Shown here piece after piece: positions 9,061 to 18,090 of a DNA stretch of 64,000 bases. Made by a program: the position numbers and the translations under genes. Numbering within the stretch: the stretch's first letter is position 1; each line of letters opens with the position of its first letter. Source of the stretch: Ginsengibacter hankyongi (lineage in GTDB: Bacteria; Bacteroidota; Bacteroidia; Chitinophagales; Chitinophagaceae); the NCBI RefSeq assembly GCF_008710285.1, contig NZ_VYQF01000001.1, forward strand, positions 1,931,501 to 1,995,500, in the 5' to 3' direction. The notes under the pieces were generated by a model. The model saw only the letters and a list, made by a program, of their open reading frames with translations, was not told the DNA's origin and did not search any database.

Positions 9061-9178
9061 ATCCAAATGCGTTTTAAATTTATTTTTTAAAAGAGGTTTC
9101 TGATATTATAACCTTTTTTTATATAAATTATTATGGTTAAGATACGAAGAATTATATTAGCAGGCCTAAATCATTTAC

Positions 9179-9209
9179 TTTGCCCAACCATGCAATTAAA
9201 GTAGGTTTG
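9179..9209 (+). promoter_or_regulatory. Bacteroidota-type promoter of kdsD-manC
   Basis: TTTG at 9179-9182 and TAGGTTTG at 9202-9209 are separated by 19 bases, matching the Bacteroidota sigma factor consensus TTTG-N19-TAnnTTTG. The predicted transcript would start about 55 bases before the kdsD ATG. Confidence 0.7.
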
Positions 9210-9269
9210 CTTTTTTTAAAATGTACTAGAAGTTATCTTAATGCGTAAAATTTTTCATACCTCTTAAGA

Positions 9270-10232
9270 ATGAAAAATAAAATTATTGCTATTGCCAAAA
9301 AAACAATTGATCTCGAAGCCCGCTCTATCAGCGAACTTGGAGAATTGTTAGATGATAATTTTGAAAAAGCAATAACAGCTATTAATAATTGCGAGGGACG
9401 CCTTGTTGTGAGTGGAATTGGAAAAAGCGCAATAATTGCCCAAAAGATTGTAGCAACTCTTAATAGCACCGGAACTCCCTCTATCTTCTTACATGCAGCA
9501 GATGCGATACATGGCGATATTGGAATGGTTCAGCAACATGATGTCGTTATGATCCTAAGCAAGAGCGGTGAAAGCCCGGAAATAAAAATATTGGTGCCGC
9601 TTATTAAGAACTTTAAAAATATACTTATTGCTTTGTGTGGCAATATGCAAAGCTACCTGTCTCGGCAAGCAGATATCGTTTTAAATACAACAGTTACTGA
9701 AGAGGCTTGCCCAAATAACCTCGCCCCTACTAGCAGTACAACTGCCCAACTCGTAATGGGCGATGCCTTAGCAATTTGCTTGATGGAAATCAAAGGCTTC
9801 AGTACCGAAGACTTTGCTAAATTTCACCCGGGTGGCACGCTTGGTAAAAAGCTGTACCTGCGTGTGGCAGAACTTATTATTAACAACGAAAAGCCCGTTG
9901 TAAAACGAGATAGCCCGTTGAAAGACGTTATAATAGAAATTACAAAAATGCGTTTAGGCGCCACCGTTATTGTTGACGATGAACAAAAAATATTAGGTAT
10001 AATAACTGATGGGGATTTAAGAAGAATGCTTGAGAAAAATATTTCATTGCAGAATTTAAAAGCCGATGATATAATGACCTTACATCCTAAAACGATAGAA
10101 AGCTCTGAACTGGCGGTTGATGCACTTGATCTTATGCGCAAAAAAAATATTACACAACTAATAGTAGTTAAAAACGGCAAGTATGCGGGTATTGTACATT
10201 TGCACGATCTTGTGCGTGAAGGAATAATTTAA
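9270..10232 (+). CDS. kdsD: Arabinose-5-phosphate isomerase, KpsF/GutQ family
   Basis: Interconverts ribulose-5-phosphate and arabinose-5-phosphate, the first step of Kdo synthesis for lipopolysaccharide. The 320-residue protein has an N-terminal SIS domain with GIGKS at 49-53, HAADAIHGD at 75-83 and SKSGES at 97-102, followed by two CBS domains (about 205-260 and 270-320), the second ending VHLHDLVREGII. This is the full KdsD architecture. manC starts 12 bases downstream, forming a two-gene sugar operon that ends at a strong terminator. kdsB, a later Kdo gene, is at 19.2 kb. Confidence 0.93.
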   Translation: MKNKIIAIAKKTIDLEARSISELGELLDDNFEKAITAINNCEGRLVVSGIGKSAIIAQKIVATLNSTGTPSIFLHAADAIHGDIGMVQQHDVVMILSKSGESPEIKILVPLIKNFKNILIALCGNMQSYLSRQADIVLNTTVTEEACPNNLAPTSSTTAQLVMGDALAICLMEIKGFSTEDFAKFHPGGTLGKKLYLRVAELIINNEKPVVKRDSPLKDVIIEITKMRLGATVIVDDEQKILGIITDGDLRRMLEKNISLQNLKADDIMTLHPKTIESSELAVDALDLMRKKNITQLIVVKNGKYAGIVHLHDLVREGII

Positions 10233-10244
10233 TAAAAACAAAAA

Positions 10245-11327
10245 ATGAACGAAAACAATTATGTTGCAATAATGGCGGGAGGTATAGGAAGCCGTTTTTG
10301 GCCTGTAAGCCGGCTCAATTACCCTAAACAGTTTATTGATCTATTAAATGTTGGAAAGACATTAATTCAATCCACTTACGACAGGTTTGCTCAATACATT
10401 CCTAATGAAAATATTTATATAGTAACTTCTACTCAATATAAAGAAATAGTTGAAAGCCAGTTACCACAATTAAAGCCTGAAAATATTTTATGTGAGCCAT
10501 CCAGAAAAAACACAGCTCCCTGCATAGCTTACATTTCTTATAAGCTTAACGAACTAAACCCCAACAGTAATTTAATTTGTGCCCCTGCTGACCATTTGAT
10601 TCTCGATGATACTTCGTTCCGAAAGGTAAGCCTGGAAGCCCTTGAGTTTACTGCAAAAAATAGTGCGCTCATTACACTTGGCATGAAACCCTTTTCTCCA
10701 AAAACAGGCTACGGCTATATACAACACGAACAATACGCGGTTAATGATAATGTTTATAAGGTAAAAACCTTTACTGAAAAACCAGACCTCGAACTTGCAA
10801 AGCAGTTTCTCATTAGTGGTGATTTTTTATGGAACGCCGGAATATTTGTTTGGCGTACTGAATATATAATTAAGGCTTTTGAAAAATATCTTCCTGAAAT
10901 ACATGAAATATTTGATGGCGCTAAAAAACAACTAACTACATCCCTCGAACACGAAGCTATTGAAACAATTTATCCTCAATGCGTAAATATTTCTATTGAT
11001 TATGGAATTCTTGAAAAAGCAGATAACGTTTATGTTATTCCATCCGAATTTGGCTGGAGTGACCTTGGGACCTGGGGTAGCGCTTACGAAAATCTCGAAA
11101 AAGATAACCTCGAAAATGCCGTTGCCGGTAATAATGTGATGTTGTTTGACTCTGCAAAAAATATAGTACATTCTCATAATGATAAACTTATGCTTTTACA
11201 GGGTCTCGAAGATTTTATCGTAGTTGATACAGAAGACGTTTTATTGGTTTGCAAAAAAGAAAAGGAGCAACACATTAAGGAATATGTTGCTGAAGTAAAA
11301 AGAAGCAAGGGCGAGAAATATCTTTAG
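10245..11327 (+). CDS. manC: Mannose-1-phosphate guanylyltransferase
   Basis: Forms GDP-mannose from mannose-1-phosphate and GTP for glycan synthesis. The N-terminus has the nucleotidyltransferase signature AGGIGSRFWPVSR at 11-23 followed by PKQF, and later FTEKP and WNAGIFVW. At 360 residues it is the short form without the C-terminal phosphomannose isomerase cupin found in bifunctional ManC; the separate cupin gene at 6 kb may provide that activity. It follows kdsD with a 12-base gap and ends before a Rho-independent terminator. Confidence 0.93.
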   Translation: MNENNYVAIMAGGIGSRFWPVSRLNYPKQFIDLLNVGKTLIQSTYDRFAQYIPNENIYIVTSTQYKEIVESQLPQLKPENILCEPSRKNTAPCIAYISYKLNELNPNSNLICAPADHLILDDTSFRKVSLEALEFTAKNSALITLGMKPFSPKTGYGYIQHEQYAVNDNVYKVKTFTEKPDLELAKQFLISGDFLWNAGIFVWRTEYIIKAFEKYLPEIHEIFDGAKKQLTTSLEHEAIETIYPQCVNISIDYGILEKADNVYVIPSEFGWSDLGTWGSAYENLEKDNLENAVAGNNVMLFDSAKNIVHSHNDKLMLLQGLEDFIVVDTEDVLLVCKKEKEQHIKEYVAEVKRSKGEKYL

Positions 11328-11379
11328 CTTTTACTGTTTTTAATTTCATCCTAATTCAGTGATTGGGGGCAAAAAATGC

Positions 11380-11415
11380 AGCAGGATAATAAATTTCCTG
11401 CTTTTTCGTTTTTTT
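11380..11415 (+). terminator. Rho-independent terminator of kdsD-manC
   Basis: AGCAGGA at 11380-11386 pairs with TCCTGCT at 11396-11402, with a 9-base loop, followed by TTTTCGTTTTTTT. It lies 53 bases beyond the manC stop. Confidence 0.85.
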
Positions 11416-11448
11416 CCTTTTACACGATTTTGTCCCTAACAATTTCAC

Positions 11449-12216
11449 ATGAAGCTATTTTCCCTTTTTTTAGCGCTGCTACTATTTTTACCTCTTTTGT
11501 TTAATATTTCTGCCTGTGAGAAACCTGTATATGATAACAGTGAAATGTTTGATCCTTCTTTATCAAAGCTTAATTCAGTAAATAAACTTATTGAATACTC
11601 TGATAGCTCGGCTAATTGCAAACACATAAAAATAGGTACATTAGAGTATGGAATCTTAGTTGGTTCAATTTTAAGAAAGCGTTTTTACCACGGCTTTTCC
11701 TATTACACCTTTCAAGAAAACTGGCTTGCGGTAGCTGCACAAGCAAGTTTAGGCAGAGCTTTGGCTTCACCGGTAGATCCTAACGAAATACTTAAATTTC
11801 CATATGCGGGGTGCTCCCAACAAGCCATCGTGATGATGCGTATTATGAAAGAAAAAAATGTGCCTTTCAGGAGTGTTGGCTTTCCTCATCACTATGCTAC
11901 TGAACTTTTCTTTAAAAATAGCTGGTATATTTTTGATTCGAATCTGGAGCCTAAAATCAAACCTAAAGAAAGAAAAGAAAACAATTGGAAAAGCTCTGCA
12001 GATTCTCTTAAAAAATTTTATAGAGGCGGCAATCAATATCTCAACTGGACCTTTGGAAACGCTACTCCTATTATTTTTGGAAAACCTAATGCAGATCCGG
12101 CTCCGCACGCATCAATTTTTCAAATTATAACTAAATTTCTCTCAAAGATTCTCTGGATTTTTCCATTGCTCTTTCTTGTATATGAGTATAAAATAAAAGC
12201 TCTTTTAATAAAATAA
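11449..12216 (+). CDS. Transglutaminase-like lipoprotein with C-terminal membrane anchor
   Basis: Not a family I can name exactly. The 255-residue protein starts with a hydrophobic signal ending in ISAC (a full lipobox, Cys23), so it is predicted lipidated. The middle resembles a transglutaminase/cysteine-protease fold: Cys122 at a helix start (YAGCSQQAIVMM), His148 in HHYATELFF and Asp163 in WYIFD, in the order and spacing of a Cys-His-Asp triad. Residues about 231-249 are a hydrophobic segment followed by a lysine-containing tail, suggesting a second membrane anchor. It sits 13 bases before the aminotransferase frame. Activity and substrate are unknown; the triad is inferred from spacing. 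Confidence 0.6.
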   Translation: MKLFSLFLALLLFLPLLFNISACEKPVYDNSEMFDPSLSKLNSVNKLIEYSDSSANCKHIKIGTLEYGILVGSILRKRFYHGFSYYTFQENWLAVAAQASLGRALASPVDPNEILKFPYAGCSQQAIVMMRIMKEKNVPFRSVGFPHHYATELFFKNSWYIFDSNLEPKIKPKERKENNWKSSADSLKKFYRGGNQYLNWTFGNATPIIFGKPNADPAPHASIFQIITKFLSKILWIFPLLFLVYEYKIKALLIK

Positions 12217-12223
12217 CGTTGTA

Positions 12224-12231
12224 TACTTTTG
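12224..12231 (+). promoter_or_regulatory. Possible -7 box for the aminotransferase gene
   Basis: TACTTTTG is an exact TAnnTTTG match. It overlaps the most upstream possible TTG start (12229), which favours the internal TTG at 12259 as the real start if this promoter is used. Confidence 0.35.
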
Positions 12232-12258
12232 ACTACTCTTTCTTCAAAAAATATACAA

Positions 12259-13416
12259 TTGAACACCATATCTATTAAAAGCAAACTTCCCAACACAGGC
12301 CAAACTATTTTTTCGGTAATGAGTTCGCTTGCAGTAAAGCATAACGCAATAAACCTTGGCCAGGGATTTCCTGATTTTCCAATGAATGAAACACTTATTG
12401 ATCTGGTTAATACAGCCATGAAGAACAATCACAATCAGTATGTTCATATGGATGGGCTTATATCATTACGGGAAAGCATATCCGAAAAAATTTCTTTTTT
12501 ATATCAAAAAAATATTAACCCTGAAACTGAAATTACTATAACGCCCGGGGCTACTTATGCTATTTATACTGCCCTTACTTCAGTATTACAGCAGGACGAT
12601 GAAGTTATTGTTTTTGAGCCCGCCTACGATAGCTATATCCCAAATATCGAAATCAATGGTGCAAAGGCTATAAAAATTTCACTGCAGTATCCGGATTATA
12701 AAATTAATTGGATGGAGGTTAAAGAAAATATTTCTGATGCTACAAGAATGATCATCATAAACTCGCCGAACAACCCAACGGGTAACATTCTTGAGGCAAA
12801 TGATCTGTTGCAGCTACAAACCATTGTTTCCGGTACAGGAATTTTAATAATGAGCGATGAAGTCTATGAGCACATCGTTTTTGACGGAAGACAACATGCA
12901 AGTATCTTAAAATATCCAGATCTTTTTAACCGCAGTTTTATTTCCTTTTCCTTTGGAAAAGTATATAATTGCACAGGTTGGAAAATAGGTTATTGCATCG
13001 CACCAGCATATTTAATGAATGAATTCAGGAAAGTCCACCAGTTTAATTGTTTTAGTTGCAACTCTCCTGTACAATTTGCTCTTGCAGAATTTCTTAAAGA
13101 AAAGAAAATTTACCTGGAGCTGGGGAACATCCTACAACAAAAAAGAGATTTTTTTTATAGTTTAATGAAAGAAACAAAGTTTAAGGCTCTTCCTTCGCAG
13201 GGAAGTTATTTTCAACTTTATAATTATTCTGAAGTAAGCGAATTAAGTGAAATTGATTTCGCGAAACTTCTTACAGAAAAAGCTCGTGTTGCAACGATAC
13301 CATTATCTTCCTTTTATAGAGCCAGCGTAGATAAAAATGTTTTAAGATTTTGTTTTGCAAAAAAAGAAAGCACCTTAACAGAAGCTGTTGAAAGATTATT
13401 AAGATTCAATCCTTAA
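12259..13416 (+). CDS. Methionine aminotransferase-like PLP enzyme (class I/II), TTG start
   Basis: A fold-type I PLP aminotransferase related to E. coli YbdL and kynurenine-oxoglutarate transaminases, probably transferring the amino group of methionine or aromatic residues. The frame is open from a TTG at 12229, but I chose TTG 12259 because it gives the usual N-terminus (MNTISIKSKLPNTGQTIF) and clears the -7-like box; there is no suitable ATG. From this start the protein has 385 residues. Key motifs are NLGQGFPDF, NSPNNPTG and SFGKVYNCTGWKIGY, whose Lys (residue 234) would hold PLP. It follows the transglutaminase-like gene closely on the same strand. Substrate is inferred. Confidence 0.82.
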   Translation: MNTISIKSKLPNTGQTIFSVMSSLAVKHNAINLGQGFPDFPMNETLIDLVNTAMKNNHNQYVHMDGLISLRESISEKISFLYQKNINPETEITITPGATYAIYTALTSVLQQDDEVIVFEPAYDSYIPNIEINGAKAIKISLQYPDYKINWMEVKENISDATRMIIINSPNNPTGNILEANDLLQLQTIVSGTGILIMSDEVYEHIVFDGRQHASILKYPDLFNRSFISFSFGKVYNCTGWKIGYCIAPAYLMNEFRKVHQFNCFSCNSPVQFALAEFLKEKKIYLELGNILQQKRDFFYSLMKETKFKALPSQGSYFQLYNYSEVSELSEIDFAKLLTEKARVATIPLSSFYRASVDKNVLRFCFAKKESTLTEAVERLLRFNP

Positions 13417-13586
13417 ACCCTTCTCAAATAAGACGTGTTGTGGAACATGCTCACATAGGTTAAAATTTTCAACAGTTTAGAAACTTTACAGCTTACGAAC
13501 CATCTTTCCAGAATGAAAATTTTATGGGAATGAATTTTGATTTTATATTTTAAATCAAAATATTCTTAACACTAAAAATTAACAAA

Positions 13587-14192
13587 ATGAAAAAGCTCTT
13601 GATCGTATTTCTATTATTTTCGGGCTCCTGCTTATTTTATGGATGTAATGGACATAATACAAGTTCGGAAAGTTCAACAAGTGATTCAACATCAACCACA
13701 GCAACAGATACTTTGGGAACCCGCATGGATACGATGACTAATACAACCGGGACAGCTATGGTAGATGCAAAAGCAAAAGGCTTTGCTGCAGATGCTGCCA
13801 CCGGCGGAATGTTGGAAGTTGAGCTTGGAAACCTTGCACAACAAAAAGCAACTAGCCAGGCGGTAAAAAATTTTGGAAGAATGATGGTGGATGATCACAC
13901 TAAAGCAAAAGATAATCTTAAAACGATTGCCACTCAAAAAAATATAGATTTACCTCCGGCTATTACAGATGATCAAAGAAAAGATATTGATAAATTGAGT
14001 AAAAAAACAGGTGCCGACTTTGATAAGGCTTATGTTGATATGATGGTGGATGATCATAAAAAAGATATAGCAGCATTCAAAAAAGCACAGGGAGATGTAT
14101 CAGATAATGACATCAAAAATTTTATAACTAATACATTACCCACGCTTCAAAAACATTTAGACGCCATACAGGCAATTAAGGCCAAAATGTAA
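13587..14192 (+). CDS. DUF4142 domain lipoprotein
   Basis: A 201-residue predicted periplasmic lipoprotein. The signal segment MKKLLIVFLLFSG continues to FYGC (Cys20), a relaxed lipobox. A Ser/Thr-rich linker (about 24-55) leads to a four-helix DUF4142 domain (about 60-198) with its usual patterns AADAATGGMLEVELGNLA, FGRMMVDDHTKA and YVDMMVDDHKKDI, where paired Asp-His residues recur. The domain resembles ferritin-like bundles, but no function is established. It is a single gene ended by a bidirectional terminator shared with nadA. Confidence 0.88.
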   Translation: MKKLLIVFLLFSGSCLFYGCNGHNTSSESSTSDSTSTTATDTLGTRMDTMTNTTGTAMVDAKAKGFAADAATGGMLEVELGNLAQQKATSQAVKNFGRMMVDDHTKAKDNLKTIATQKNIDLPPAITDDQRKDIDKLSKKTGADFDKAYVDMMVDDHKKDIAAFKKAQGDVSDNDIKNFITNTLPTLQKHLDAIQAIKAKM

Positions 14193-14210
14193 GTTTTACT
14201 ATTCTGTATT

Positions 14211-14246
14211 AAAAAAAGAGGTATTAAAAAAATGCCTCTTTTTTTT
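14211..14246. terminator. Bidirectional Rho-independent terminator between DUF4142 gene and nadA
   Basis: A stem AGAGGTAT/ATGCCTCT is flanked by an A7 run on the left and a T8 run on the right, so both strands read hairpin plus T run. It lies between the converging DUF4142 gene and nadA. Confidence 0.8.
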
Positions 14247-14256
14247 ACTTTTCTTT

Positions 14257-15267
14257 TTACAAACCGTACCGGTGGCTTATTTCAAGCATTCGTTCTATTG
14301 GTTTCTTTGAAGCAATTAGTAACTCTTCATCCATTATTATTTTCGGCTCTTCATATTCCATACATAAATATAATTTTTCAAGCGTATTTAATTTCATGTA
14401 AGGGCAGTCGTTGCATGCACACATATTATCAGGAGGCGCTGGTATAAAGGTTTTTCCGGGAGATTGAATTTGCATCTGGTGAAGTATTCCTGTTTCGGTA
14501 ACAACAATAAATTCCTGTGCGTCATTCTCAATAGTGTACTTTAAAAGCGACGTAGTACTTCCTATAAAATCTGCTATTCGTAGTACGGGTTCTTCACATT
14601 CCGGATGCGCAATTACTTTTGCTTTTGGATGCCTGATTTTTAATTTAGTAATTTTCTCAAGACTAAAAATTTCATGAACAATGCAGGCACCGTTCCATAA
14701 AACCATCTCCCTGCCTGTCTTCTTTTTCAAATAAGCACCAAGGTTTTTATCTGGTGCAAAAATTATTTTTTGATCTTTTGGAAGGCTTTCGATTATCGCC
14801 TGTGCGTTGGACGAGGTACAGATTATATCGCTTAAAGCCTTCATTCCCGCTGAACAATTTATGTAAGTTATTACGATATGATCCGGGTATTTATCCCTGA
14901 ATTTTTTAAAAAGTTCAGGGGGTGCGGAATCACTCAATGAACAACCGGCTTTTAAGTCAGGCAGTAAAACCTTTTTTTGCGGATTCAAAATTTTAGCTGT
15001 CTCAGCCATGAAATGAACGCCCGCAAAAACGATTATATCAGCATCTGTGGATTGTGCTTTTTGTGCAAGACCAAGGCTATCGCCAATAAAATCTGCAACA
15101 TCCTGTATATCGGGTTCCTGGTAATAGTGGGCAAGTATAATCGCATTTTTTTCCTTTTTTAATCTTTCAATTTCTGCAAACAAGTCCAAGTTAACATCAA
15201 TATCGATATCAAGAAAACCTTTTTTCTCTAAGTTCTTTTTCGCGGCCTCAATGTGTATATCTGCCAT
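14257..15267 (-). CDS. nadA: Quinolinate synthase
   Basis: An oxygen-sensitive [4Fe-4S] enzyme that condenses iminoaspartate with dihydroxyacetone phosphate to quinolinate in de novo NAD synthesis. The 336-residue protein has [14 protein letters not shown] near 47-60 and the cluster cysteines Cys109 (LKAGCS), Cys195 (WNGACIVHE) and one of Cys283/285/288 ([11 protein letters not shown]). HPECEEPV at 221-228 is also conserved. nadB and nadC are not in the window. The start ATG is at 15265-15267. A -7-like box at 15356-15363 could drive it from within the long AT-rich gap upstream. Confidence 0.95.
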   Translation of the reverse strand: MADIHIEAAKKNLEKKGFLDIDIDVNLDLFAEIERLKKEKNAIILAHYYQEPDIQDVADFIGDSLGLAQKAQSTDADIIVFAGVHFMAETAKILNPQKKVLLPDLKAGCSLSDSAPPELFKKFRDKYPDHIVITYINCSAGMKALSDIICTSSNAQAIIESLPKDQKIIFAPDKNLGAYLKKKTGREMVLWNGACIVHEIFSLEKITKLKIRHPKAKVIAHPECEEPVLRIADFIGSTTSLLKYTIENDAQEFIVVTETGILHQMQIQSPGKTFIPAPPDNMCACNDCPYMKLNTLEKLYLCMEYEEPKIIMDEELLIASKKPIERMLEISHRYGL

Positions 15268-15355
15268 AGTATTTAATATTAATACATTATTTATTTAATA
15301 GCTTATTACTATTATGTATGTGAATTTGTGGATAGTCAGCATTTTTAAATTGATA

Positions 15356-15363
15356 CAAAATTA
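15356..15363 (-). promoter_or_regulatory. Possible -7 box for nadA
   Basis: Read on the minus strand the site is TAATTTTG, an exact TAnnTTTG match. It would give a leader of about 80 bases before the nadA ATG. No well-spaced -33 element was seen. Confidence 0.35.
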
Positions 15364-15746
15364 AAACATCTGTTTTATCCACGTCATTCCACAAATACTT
15401 AACATCAATCTTTAACATGTGGTTCTACATGAACGGGTTTTATAAACATACGTAGATAAAAAGTTATGAGGATAAAAAAACAGCTCATTTTGTACAATAT
15501 TTTTGTGAATCGAATAAGAAGAAAATGTTTGTTTTTAATATTATCACTAAGAATTTTGCTAAAACCGCTTTCTTATTAGAATTTATCAAGGTCAATTTTT
15601 TTAAAATGCGTGGTTATTAACAGTAAATAAAATTTGCCCCCAACACATTGTTGATAAAATTTAGACGACAATTAAATTAATAGTTTTTGCTAAAAGACTT
15701 TTCTCCGAAGCTCTTACGTGTACTATTTTATATGAGTTTTCCACAG

Positions 15747-15777
15747 TTTGTTCCTATCTTATTTTACACTATTTTTG
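15747..15777 (+). promoter_or_regulatory. Bacteroidota-type promoter of the ppiD-like gene
   Basis: TTTG at 15747-15750 and TATTTTTG at 15770-15777 are 19 bases apart, a full match to the Bacteroidota consensus. A DnaA-box-like TTTTCCACA ends two bases before the -33 element, so DnaA binding could influence this promoter. Confidence 0.75.
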
Positions 15778-15808
15778 CCCTCCATTTAAAATAAAGAGAA
15801 CAAAAATT

Positions 15809-17944
15809 ATGTCAATAATTCAGACAATTCGTGAGAGAGGAGCAGTAATAGTAATTGCCATCATCGCAATTAGCCTTATCGGATTTATACTAATGGATTC
15901 AAGAAGCGGAACGGGCAAATTATTCGGTGGAGGAAATACTACAACCATTGGTAGTGTTAATGGTGATAAGATAGAGTTGTCGGACTTTAATGACAAAGTT
16001 AAAGACATGGAACAGCAATATCAAAATAGCGGTTCCTCACAAACAGATCAAATAAGGCAATCTACCTGGGACCAAATGGTTGCTGAAAAAATAGTTACAG
16101 AACAATTTGATGATTTGGGAATTACTTTCACTCCCAAAGAAATGAGTTCTATAATGTTTAGTAACGATGCCCCTCAGCAGCTTAAGCAAGCTTTTACGAA
16201 TAAACAGACAGGTGAATATGATATTGTGCAGGCGCAACAATGGTGGGCTCAAACAAAGAGAACTAAAAATGACGAGCAAAGAAAGGCAATTAACTCGCAG
16301 GTGATAGAACCAATGCGCCTTAATAGCCTTTATACAAAGTATACAGCTATGATTGCTGCAAGTATATATATACCAAAATGGCTTTCAAAAGAACAGGATG
16401 AACAAAAAAATAATTTTGCCAATATTTCTTACGTTGCCATACCATATAGCTTAATTAGCGACAGTACGGTTAAGGTAACTGATGATGATATTGAAAGCTA
16501 CATCAATAAAAATAAATTAAAATATAAACAGGAAGCCGGGCTGATGGTTTCCTACGTAACTTTTAGCGCTTCAGCAAATAGCAAAGACAGCGTGGCTATC
16601 AGGAAATCTTTAGAAGACATGAAACCTCAGCTCAGAGCCGATTCTAACGCTTCTTCTTTTTTAGCAAGAAATTCTACAGCCATTCCATATTTTGATGGTT
16701 ATACACCAAAATCAAAGCTGCAAGTGCCATTTAAGGATTCAATTATTTATTTACAGGACGGACAAGTTTTTGGGCCATATCTTGACGGAAAAAATTATGT
16801 ACTAGCGAAAAAAGTTTCAACAAAAATATTACCCGATAGTATTAAATGCCGGCACATATTAATCGCAACGAGCGACAGGCAAACCGGCCAGCCAACTATG
16901 CCCGACAGTACCGCACATAAATTAGCCGATAGTATTGCAACGGCAATTAAAAACGGCGCTAATTTTGATTCGCTTGAAACAAAATTTTCATCAGACTCTG
17001 TTGCGCATAAAGATAAAGGCGTAATGTCTTTTGATCTTACCACTATACAAAGTGAAGATTTTGCAAAAGAGTTTGGAGAATTTTTATTGAATGAAAAAGG
17101 GGAAACCAAAAAGGTGGTAAAAACACAATTTGGCTGGCATTATATAGAAATATTAGATAAGAAAAATTTGGAACCTTCTTATAAAATTGCTTACATGGCA
17201 AAAGAAATTGCTCCAAGCGATGAAACGATTAATGATGCAAACGCTGCGGCCAACAAGCTTGCAGGTCAAGCAAGAGATAAGCAGGCATTCGATAAATATG
17301 TTGCTCAAAACGGGTTAAAAGAAGTGGATGTGCCGACCCCAATTAAAGAAAACGATTTTCAATTAGGAGGATTGCAGGATGCAAGACAGGTTGTAAAATG
17401 GGCTTTCAATGCAAAAGAAGGTGAAGTTTCGGAACCTTTTTCAATAAAAGACGACTTTATAGTAGCGGTGATCGACAGGAAAATAAAAGAAGGTACACCC
17501 GATGTAAAGACAGCCAGGCCGATGGTTGAGTCAACTGTAAGGAATCTGAAAAAGGCTGAAGAGATAAAAAGGAAATTAAATAATCCTTCCACTTTAGAAG
17601 CCGCAGCGAAAGTTTATAACCAGCAGGTTTTAACCACAGGTGGTGATTCAACTCTTACGTTTGATGCACAATTAATTAATGGTGTAGGTAATGAACCAAA
17701 GGTTGCGGGTGCTGCTTTTAATAAAACTTACCAATCAAAGGTTTCTCCCGCAATTGCTGGTAATACCGGTGTGTTTGTAATTAAGATAAATAGCATTTCC
17801 GCCAAACCGCCGGTTACTCCCGAAATGGCGGAACAACAAAAGACTGCAGAAATAAACCGGGCATTACAATCAGCTATGGGGCAGTCTTTCGGGTCGCTAA
17901 AGAAGATGGCAACCATAAAAGATTATAGAAGTAAATTCTTTTAA
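15809..17944 (+). CDS. Membrane-anchored SurA/PpiD-like peptidyl-prolyl isomerase
   Basis: A 711-residue periplasmic foldase tethered to the inner membrane. One transmembrane helix at about 13-31 follows a short cytoplasmic N-terminus. A SurA-N-like chaperone region (about 45-200) contains the DQMVAEKIVTEQ helix, and a parvulin-type rotamase domain begins near residue 345 with IKCRHILIA and ends with FGWHYIEILDKK near 440. A second, degenerate parvulin-like region and a C-terminal helix follow. The architecture is that of PpiD, which helps newly secreted proteins fold. It has its own promoter and a hairpin terminator. Confidence 0.88.
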   Translation: MSIIQTIRERGAVIVIAIIAISLIGFILMDSRSGTGKLFGGGNTTTIGSVNGDKIELSDFNDKVKDMEQQYQNSGSSQTDQIRQSTWDQMVAEKIVTEQFDDLGITFTPKEMSSIMFSNDAPQQLKQAFTNKQTGEYDIVQAQQWWAQTKRTKNDEQRKAINSQVIEPMRLNSLYTKYTAMIAASIYIPKWLSKEQDEQKNNFANISYVAIPYSLISDSTVKVTDDDIESYINKNKLKYKQEAGLMVSYVTFSASANSKDSVAIRKSLEDMKPQLRADSNASSFLARNSTAIPYFDGYTPKSKLQVPFKDSIIYLQDGQVFGPYLDGKNYVLAKKVSTKILPDSIKCRHILIATSDRQTGQPTMPDSTAHKLADSIATAIKNGANFDSLETKFSSDSVAHKDKGVMSFDLTTIQSEDFAKEFGEFLLNEKGETKKVVKTQFGWHYIEILDKKNLEPSYKIAYMAKEIAPSDETINDANAAANKLAGQARDKQAFDKYVAQNGLKEVDVPTPIKENDFQLGGLQDARQVVKWAFNAKEGEVSEPFSIKDDFIVAVIDRKIKEGTPDVKTARPMVESTVRNLKKAEEIKRKLNNPSTLEAAAKVYNQQVLTTGGDSTLTFDAQLINGVGNEPKVAGAAFNKTYQSKVSPAIAGNTGVFVIKINSISAKPPVTPEMAEQQKTAEINRALQSAMGQSFGSLKKMATIKDYRSKFF

Positions 17945-17963
17945 AAAAAAATATTTTTAAAGT

Positions 17964-17995
17964 GAGCCATCCACAACGGATGGCTTCTTTGTTTT
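17964..17995 (+). terminator. Rho-independent terminator of the ppiD-like gene
   Basis: AGCCATCC pairs with GGATGGCT around a 5-base loop (17965-17985), followed by TCTTTGTTTT. It lies about 20 bases after the stop codon. Confidence 0.8.
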
Positions 17996-18090
17996 AAAGA
18001 ACGTCTATCGTTTTAGAAATCCTTTATAGCGGTTTGTTAAGTTGTTTATCATAAAAAGCGATGTTCGTAACTTTACAGTAATATATAAAT

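Larger units (their letters stand above)
15268..15808. other. oriC: AT-rich intergenic region with DnaA-box-like motifs; candidate replication origin
   Basis: The longest gene-free gap in the window, between divergent nadA and the ppiD-like gene. Four 9-mers differ by one base from TTATCCACA: 15327-15335 (minus, CTATCCACA), 15375-15383 (plus, TTATCCACG), 15649-15657 (minus, TTATCAACA) and 15737-15745 (plus, TTTTCCACA). A run of almost pure A/T at about 15271-15300 could be an unwinding element. dnaN lies 5 kb to the right, and parS-like sites and mnmG 11 kb to the left. No small ORF or stable RNA structure was evident. Origin function is inference; the region also holds promoters for both flanking genes. 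Confidence 0.4.

Noticed and set aside
9084-9118. Weak hairpin with T run upstream of recQ
   Set aside because: No gene ends into it from either side and the stem is only about five pairs with a long loop.
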